Source: HGM13233 sp964478515
GTDB lineage: Bacteria > Bacillota > Clostridia > Oscillospirales > Ruminococcaceae
Assembly: GCA_964478515.1 (NCBI GenBank)
Contig: CAYZIL010000026.1
Coordinates: forward strand, 1-34,074
Direction: 5' to 3'
Length of the DNA stretch: 34,074 nt
A program made the position numbers and the translations under genes. The notes beneath the pieces were generated by a model. It was not told the origin of the DNA. It did not search any database and was given only the letters and a program-made list of their open reading frames with translations. The first letter of the stretch is position 1. Each line of letters begins with the position of its first letter. Shown piece after piece: positions 31,119-34,074 of this stretch.

Positions 31119-32521
31119 CTTAGCGCCGCGACCAGTTCCTTAAAACAGCGGCCGCGCTCCTCAAAATTGCGAAAACAGTCAAAACTGGCGCTGGCCGGCG
31201 AGAGCATGACAATGTCGCCGTCTGCCGCGCTGCTTGCCGCAGCCGAAACTGCGGCAGCAAGATCTTTTGCGTGCACTATGCACGGGCTGCCCGTGTAATT
31301 CGGACACTCGCGCAGCGCCGCTTCTATTTTCGGCGCCGTCGCCCCGGTAAGTATAAGCAGCTTTACGTGTGCGACCAGCTCCGGCGCCAGCGGTACATAG
31401 CTGATTTTTTTATCGTAGCCGCCGGCTATCAGTATCATTTTTTTGTCGCCAAAGGCCCTAAGGCCCGCTACCGTGCGCGTTGGCGACGTGGCGATACTGT
31501 CGTTGTAATATTGAACGCCGCGCAGCGTGCGCACCGGCTCAATGCGGTGCTCTACTCCGGTGAACGTGCAGGCGACCTCGGCAATACAGTGCGCCGGGCA
31601 AAGCTCCATAACCGCGGCGGCCGCCGCCGCGACATTGACCGCGTTGTGGAATCCGCGCAGCGCTATTTTTGAGACCTCTATTACCCTTTCGCTGTGGCCG
31701 CCGCGGGCAATATTTACCCAACCGTCGGCAATATACGCGCCGTCGCTCAGCGCATGCTCACTGCTGAAAAGGCGCAGCTTGCCGCGCACCGCACCGGCAA
31801 AGCCGCGCGTTACGGCACAGTCGTCGTTGAGCACGGCGGTCTGCTGCGGCTTTTGCCAACAAAGCACGTTGCGCTTGGCGGCAATGTATTCCTCCATTGT
31901 TCCGTGGTAGTCGAGATGGTTCGGCGTCACGTTGGTCACCAGCGCCACGTCGGGCTGCGGCTGCATTGACATAAGCTGGAAGCTGGAAAGTTCAACCGCG
32001 GCAATATCATCGCTCGCCATCGAAAGGGCCTGCGGCAGCAACGGCGTGCCGATATTGCCGCCCAAATGCACGGTATACCCGGCCGCGCGCAGCATTTGCG
32101 CTATGAGCGTCGTCGTTGTGGTTTTGCCGTCGCTGCCGGTAACCGCAATGGTGCGGCAGGGCGCAATCTCAAAAAACTTCTGTATTTCGCCGGTGATATG
32201 CGCGCCGGCCGCGCGCGCCTGTTGCAGTTTTTCGTTGTTGTAGCTGAGACCCGGCGAGCGGAATATTTCGTCGAAGCCGGCAAGGCCCTCAAGATAACTG
32301 TCACCGAGACGCAGTTCAACTCCCTCTGCTGCGTAGCGCCGGCGCAGTTCGGGGTCGAATTTGTCGCTGGCAAGCCGGTCGCACAGCGTAACTTGCGCGC
32401 CGTACTGCGTGAAAATATCTATTAATTCGCGGTGACTGACTCCCGCCCCGATAAAGCAGATCCTTTTGCCCTTCAGCGCGGAAAAATAGTGCTTTGCAGC
32501 CTCATTCATTGCCCAGACCAT
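31115..32521 (-). CDS. murD: UDP-N-acetylmuramoylalanine-D-glutamate ligase
   Basis: Adds D-glutamate to UDP-MurNAc-L-Ala in peptidoglycan synthesis. 468 residues with an N-terminal Rossmann domain (ICFIGAGVSHRELI), the ATP loop TGSDGKTTTT (T-S-D in place of the common T-N), ELSSFQL, TNVTPNHLDYHG, and the C-terminal YYNDSIATSPTRT and LSPASASFDCF. The NDSIATSP form is a variant of the usual NDSKATN. The start could be 32521 or the ATG at 32509; neither has a strong site. A strong promoter lies at 32573-32601. Confidence 0.95.
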   Translation of the reverse strand: MVWAMNEAAKHYFSALKGKRICFIGAGVSHRELIDIFTQYGAQVTLCDRLASDKFDPELRRRYAAEGVELRLGDSYLEGLAGFDEIFRSPGLSYNNEKLQQARAAGAHITGEIQKFFEIAPCRTIAVTGSDGKTTTTTLIAQMLRAAGYTVHLGGNIGTPLLPQALSMASDDIAAVELSSFQLMSMQPQPDVALVTNVTPNHLDYHGTMEEYIAAKRNVLCWQKPQQTAVLNDDCAVTRGFAGAVRGKLRLFSSEHALSDGAYIADGWVNIARGGHSERVIEVSKIALRGFHNAVNVAAAAAAVMELCPAHCIAEVACTFTGVEHRIEPVRTLRGVQYYNDSIATSPTRTVAGLRAFGDKKMILIAGGYDKKISYVPLAPELVAHVKLLILTGATAPKIEAALRECPNYTGSPCIVHAKDLAAAVSAAASSAADGDIVMLSPASASFDCFRNFEERGRCFKELVAALS

Positions 32522-32572
32522 CCGTTTCCCGTTCGTCCGCCACGGCGGCAGATAAATCTAAATTTCCCTACT

Positions 32573-32601
32573 ATTATACTTTTATCAGTTATATATATCA
32601 A
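32573..32601 (-). promoter_or_regulatory. murD operon promoter
   Basis: Minus strand TTGATA (32596-32601), 17-bp spacer, TATAAT (32573-32578). Confidence 0.75.
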
Positions 32602-32652
32602 CATATATAATCAATGACAATTGTGACATTGAATGCTGAAAATGAATTTTTA

Positions 32653-32681
32653 TTGATAATAACTTTCATAAGTGTTATCAT
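32653..32681 (+). promoter_or_regulatory. asnA promoter within a near-palindrome
   Basis: TTGATA (32653-32658), 17-bp spacer, TATCAT (32676-32681). The segment 32654-32680 is an imperfect palindrome: TGATAA at one end, TTATCA at the other, with ACTT and AAGT inside. A repressor site overlapping the promoter is plausible. Confidence 0.6.
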
Positions 32682-32713
32682 AACAAAAGCAACACGAAAG
32701 AAGCGTAAATAAC

Positions 32714-33727
32714 ATGTCATGCAACAAACTTATGCTGCCCGAAAGCTACCGCTCGCTGCTGGGACTGCTGGAAACGCAGCACGCAATTAAACTGGCTAAA
32801 GACGATTTTGAGCGCCGCTTAGCCGAATCGCTCGACTTGACGCGCGTGTCTGCGCCGATGTTCGTGCGCCCCGAAACCGGTCTCAACGACAACCTTAACG
32901 GTGTTGAGCGCGCCGTCAGTTTCGACGTGCCCGACGCCGGATTCAGCGTCGAGATAGTCCATTCGCTGGCCAAATGGAAGCGCTATGCGCTCGATTACTA
33001 CGGTTTTGAGCCCGGCAAGGGTCTTTACACCGACATGAACGCCATTCGCCGCGACGAGGAGCTGGACAATCTCCATTCGGTCTATGTCGACCAGTGGGAC
33101 TGGGAAAAAATAATCACTGCGGCGCAGCGCGACGGGGCAACACTGAAAAGTACTGTGCGCGCCATTGTTCACTGCATGGCCGAAACAGAGGGCCGTCTGG
33201 CGGAACAGTTCCCCCAGCTCGGCGGCATTTTCAGCGGCGACGTGCACTTTGTCACCTCGCAGCAGCTGTTAGACGCCTATCCCGACCTTGCGCCCAAACA
33301 GCGTGAAGACGAAATCTGCAAAAAATACGGTACCGTATTTATTCAGGGCATCGGCGGCAAACTGTCGGATGGCTCTGTCCACGACCGCCGCGCGCCCGAC
33401 TACGACGACTGGCAGCTAAACGGGGACATACTCGTCTGGTATCCGCCGCTGGGACGCGCCGTCGAGCTTTCCAGCATGGGCATTCGCGTTGACGAATACT
33501 CGCTGCTGCGCCAACTGGAACTGGCCGGCCACACCGAGCGCGAACGGCTTCCCTTCCACAGTGCTCTGCTCAGCGGCAGCCTGCCGCTGACAATAGGCGG
33601 CGGCATAGGTCAGTCGCGCATCTGCATGGTCTTTTTGCAAAAAGCGCATATCGGCGAGGTACAGGCGTCTGTCTGGCCGCAGCGCGAGGTCGAGCTCTGC
33701 CACCAAAACGGCATAGAACTGCTGTAA
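32714..33727 (+). CDS. asnA: Aspartate-ammonia ligase AsnA
   Basis: Makes asparagine from aspartate, ammonia and ATP. 337 residues, normal length, related in fold to class II aspartyl-tRNA synthetase. Diagnostic segments are TRVSAPMFVRPETGLNDNLNGVERAVSFD, VEIVHSLAKWKR, GLYTDMNAIRRDEELDNLHSVYVDQWDWE and the C-terminal GGGIGQSRICMVFLQKAHIGEVQ. The ribosome site upstream is weak (AAAGAAG). It is monocistronic, divergent from murD, with an AT-rich stretch and T-run (33760-33782) after the stop that may terminate it. Confidence 0.97.
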   Translation: MSCNKLMLPESYRSLLGLLETQHAIKLAKDDFERRLAESLDLTRVSAPMFVRPETGLNDNLNGVERAVSFDVPDAGFSVEIVHSLAKWKRYALDYYGFEPGKGLYTDMNAIRRDEELDNLHSVYVDQWDWEKIITAAQRDGATLKSTVRAIVHCMAETEGRLAEQFPQLGGIFSGDVHFVTSQQLLDAYPDLAPKQREDEICKKYGTVFIQGIGGKLSDGSVHDRRAPDYDDWQLNGDILVWYPPLGRAVELSSMGIRVDEYSLLRQLELAGHTERERLPFHSALLSGSLPLTIGGGIGQSRICMVFLQKAHIGEVQASVWPQREVELCHQNGIELL

Positions 33728-33793
33728 ATACTGCTAATACAGTCTCGCGCGGCGTTGATTAAAAAATAATTTTATTTTTTTTCAAAAAAAGGC

Positions 33794-33822
33794 TTTACAA
33801 ACCGCCGCGGATATATTACAAT
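33794..33822 (+). promoter_or_regulatory. Promoter of the candidate small RNA
   Basis: TTTACA (33794-33799), 17-bp spacer, TACAAT (33817-33822). No protein-coding gene follows on the plus strand before the terminator at 33901-33940. Confidence 0.6.
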
Positions 33823-33827
33823 ATGGT

Positions 33828-33881
33828 TACAAAGTGAAGACAAACCGGTAACAAACCATCGTTTGGCGCTTTTTCTTCATT
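33828..33881 (-). CDS. Possible 17-residue peptide ORF, alternative to the small RNA
   Basis: On the minus strand AAAGGAGG is followed after four bases by ATG and MKKKRQTMVCYRFVFTL, then TAA. The ribosome site is among the best in the window, with the same spacing as rplS. The peptide is basic with a short hydrophobic end. No minus-strand promoter was found, and the upstream terminator (33901-33935) would precede it. No family recognised. Confidence 0.25.
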
Positions 33882-33935
33882 TTTCCTCCTTTTTATTTAT
33901 ATAAAACACCCGTGCGGCAGGCGCGGGTGTTTTAT
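33829..33935 (+). ncRNA. Candidate small RNA with a UCCUCC (anti-Shine-Dalgarno) stretch
   Basis: Bounded by a good promoter and a strong terminator, about 107 nt. It can fold with GTGAAGA (33834-33840) paired to TCTTCAT (33874-33880), enclosing a hairpin CAAAC/GTTTG (33852-33865). Then a pyrimidine-rich, presumably single-stranded region holds TTCCTCCTTTTT (33883-33894), complementary to a Shine-Dalgarno, before the terminator. The alternative reading is that the same bases are the ribosome site of a minus-strand peptide gene (see that entry). Confidence 0.4.
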
Positions 33936-33940
33936 AGTGC
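33901..33940 (+). terminator. Strong terminator before the tRNA-Leu gene
   Basis: A perfect 12-bp stem ATAAAACACCCG (33901-33912) with its complement (33924-33935) around an 11-nt loop. The A and T ends make it bidirectional. Confidence 0.85.
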
Positions 33941-33944
33941 GCAA

Positions 33945-33973
33945 TTGACGTTTTCAATCCGTTTTGGTATTAT
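33945..33973 (+). promoter_or_regulatory. tRNA-Leu promoter
   Basis: TTGACG (33945-33950), 17-bp spacer, TATTAT (33968-33973), 18 bp upstream of the mature tRNA end. Confidence 0.75.
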
Positions 33974-33991
33974 TATAAGCGTTGTTTTTTT

Positions 33992-34074
33992 GCGGACGTG
34001 GTGGAACTGGCAGACACGATGGTCTTAGGAGCCATTGCGCAAGCATGCAGGTTCAAGTCCTGTCGTCCGCACCA
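33992..34074 (+). tRNA. tRNA-Leu (anticodon UAG)
   Basis: 83 nt with a GCGGACG/CGTCCGC acceptor stem and encoded ACCA end. The anticodon stem ATGGT/GCCAT carries the loop CTTAGGA, giving anticodon TAG, which reads CUN leucine codons. The long variable arm TGC-GCAA-GCA confirms a class II tRNA, and the T arm has TTCAAGT. The gene ends exactly at the window edge; a tRNA cluster may continue. Confidence 0.96.

Noticed and set aside
33741..33790. AT-rich stretch after asnA as a promoter or origin element
   Set aside because: It is a short A/T run next to a stop codon, better explained as a weak terminator.

Overview
The window looks like chromosomal DNA from an anaerobic Firmicute of class Clostridia with moderately high GC. 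Supporting signs are the gene families (DUF1292, DUF4830, DUF3795, split TSUP transporters, type III pantothenate kinase, ammonia-dependent AsnA, an EF-G-like GTPase), strong AGGAGG-type Shine-Dalgarno sites, and sigma-A promoters with 17-bp spacers. No phage, insertion sequence, integrase or CRISPR array was seen. The window is mostly housekeeping, with a few accessory genes.

Layout. 1-8.5 kb, minus strand: lysS (3' end cut by the window edge), greA, then an operon in transcription order cdaR-like regulator, ftsE, ftsX, M23 murein hydrolase (or activator), S41 protease homologue; then rsmA. 8.6-11.6 kb, plus strand: dCMP deaminase, coaX, an ECF transporter S-component-like protein with a long charged tail, and a HAD hydrolase. 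11.9-14 kb, minus strand: two half-size TSUP permeases, tcdA, a probable structured RNA (6S-like by position), and a DUF1292 protein. 14.1-14.9 kb: a cyclophilin lipoprotein (+). 14.9-17.7 kb: a DUF4830 protein and an EF-G-like GTPase (-). 17.9-22.9 kb, minus strand: rplS, lepB, rbgA, rnhB, yraN, thrC and a metallophosphoesterase, mostly overlapping. 23-26.7 kb, minus strand: rlmB and a 976-residue protein that looks like a P-type ATPase without its catalytic residues behind a disordered N-terminus. 26.7-29 kb: a gene-free stretch of about 0.5 kb, an OGG-type DNA glycosylase, a GNAT gene broken at codon 6, and a DUF3795 protein (+). 29.1-32.5 kb, minus strand: murD, a GNAT protein, a methionine gamma-lyase-like protein. 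32.7-34.1 kb (+): asnA, a candidate small RNA locus, tRNA-Leu(UAG).

How the genes work together. The ftsEX/M23 block is a divisome-linked peptidoglycan hydrolysis module, and the S41 protein at its end has lost both residues of the Ser-Lys dyad. The rplS-to-metallophosphoesterase block is a ribosome, secretion and nucleic-acid housekeeping run. coaX beside an ECF S-component suggests pantothenate uptake and phosphorylation.

The observations most worth following are: (1) the inactive-looking S41 protein in the ftsEX operon; (2) the P-type ATPase-like pseudoenzyme; (3) three intrinsic terminators whose T-run lies 0-2 nt from the next gene's Shine-Dalgarno; (4) a promoter-terminator unit between asnA and tRNA-Leu that could encode an anti-Shine-Dalgarno small RNA or, on the other strand, a 17-residue peptide; (5) a possible alternative-pairing leader on rplS. 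All of this is reading by eye; no database search or folding program was run.
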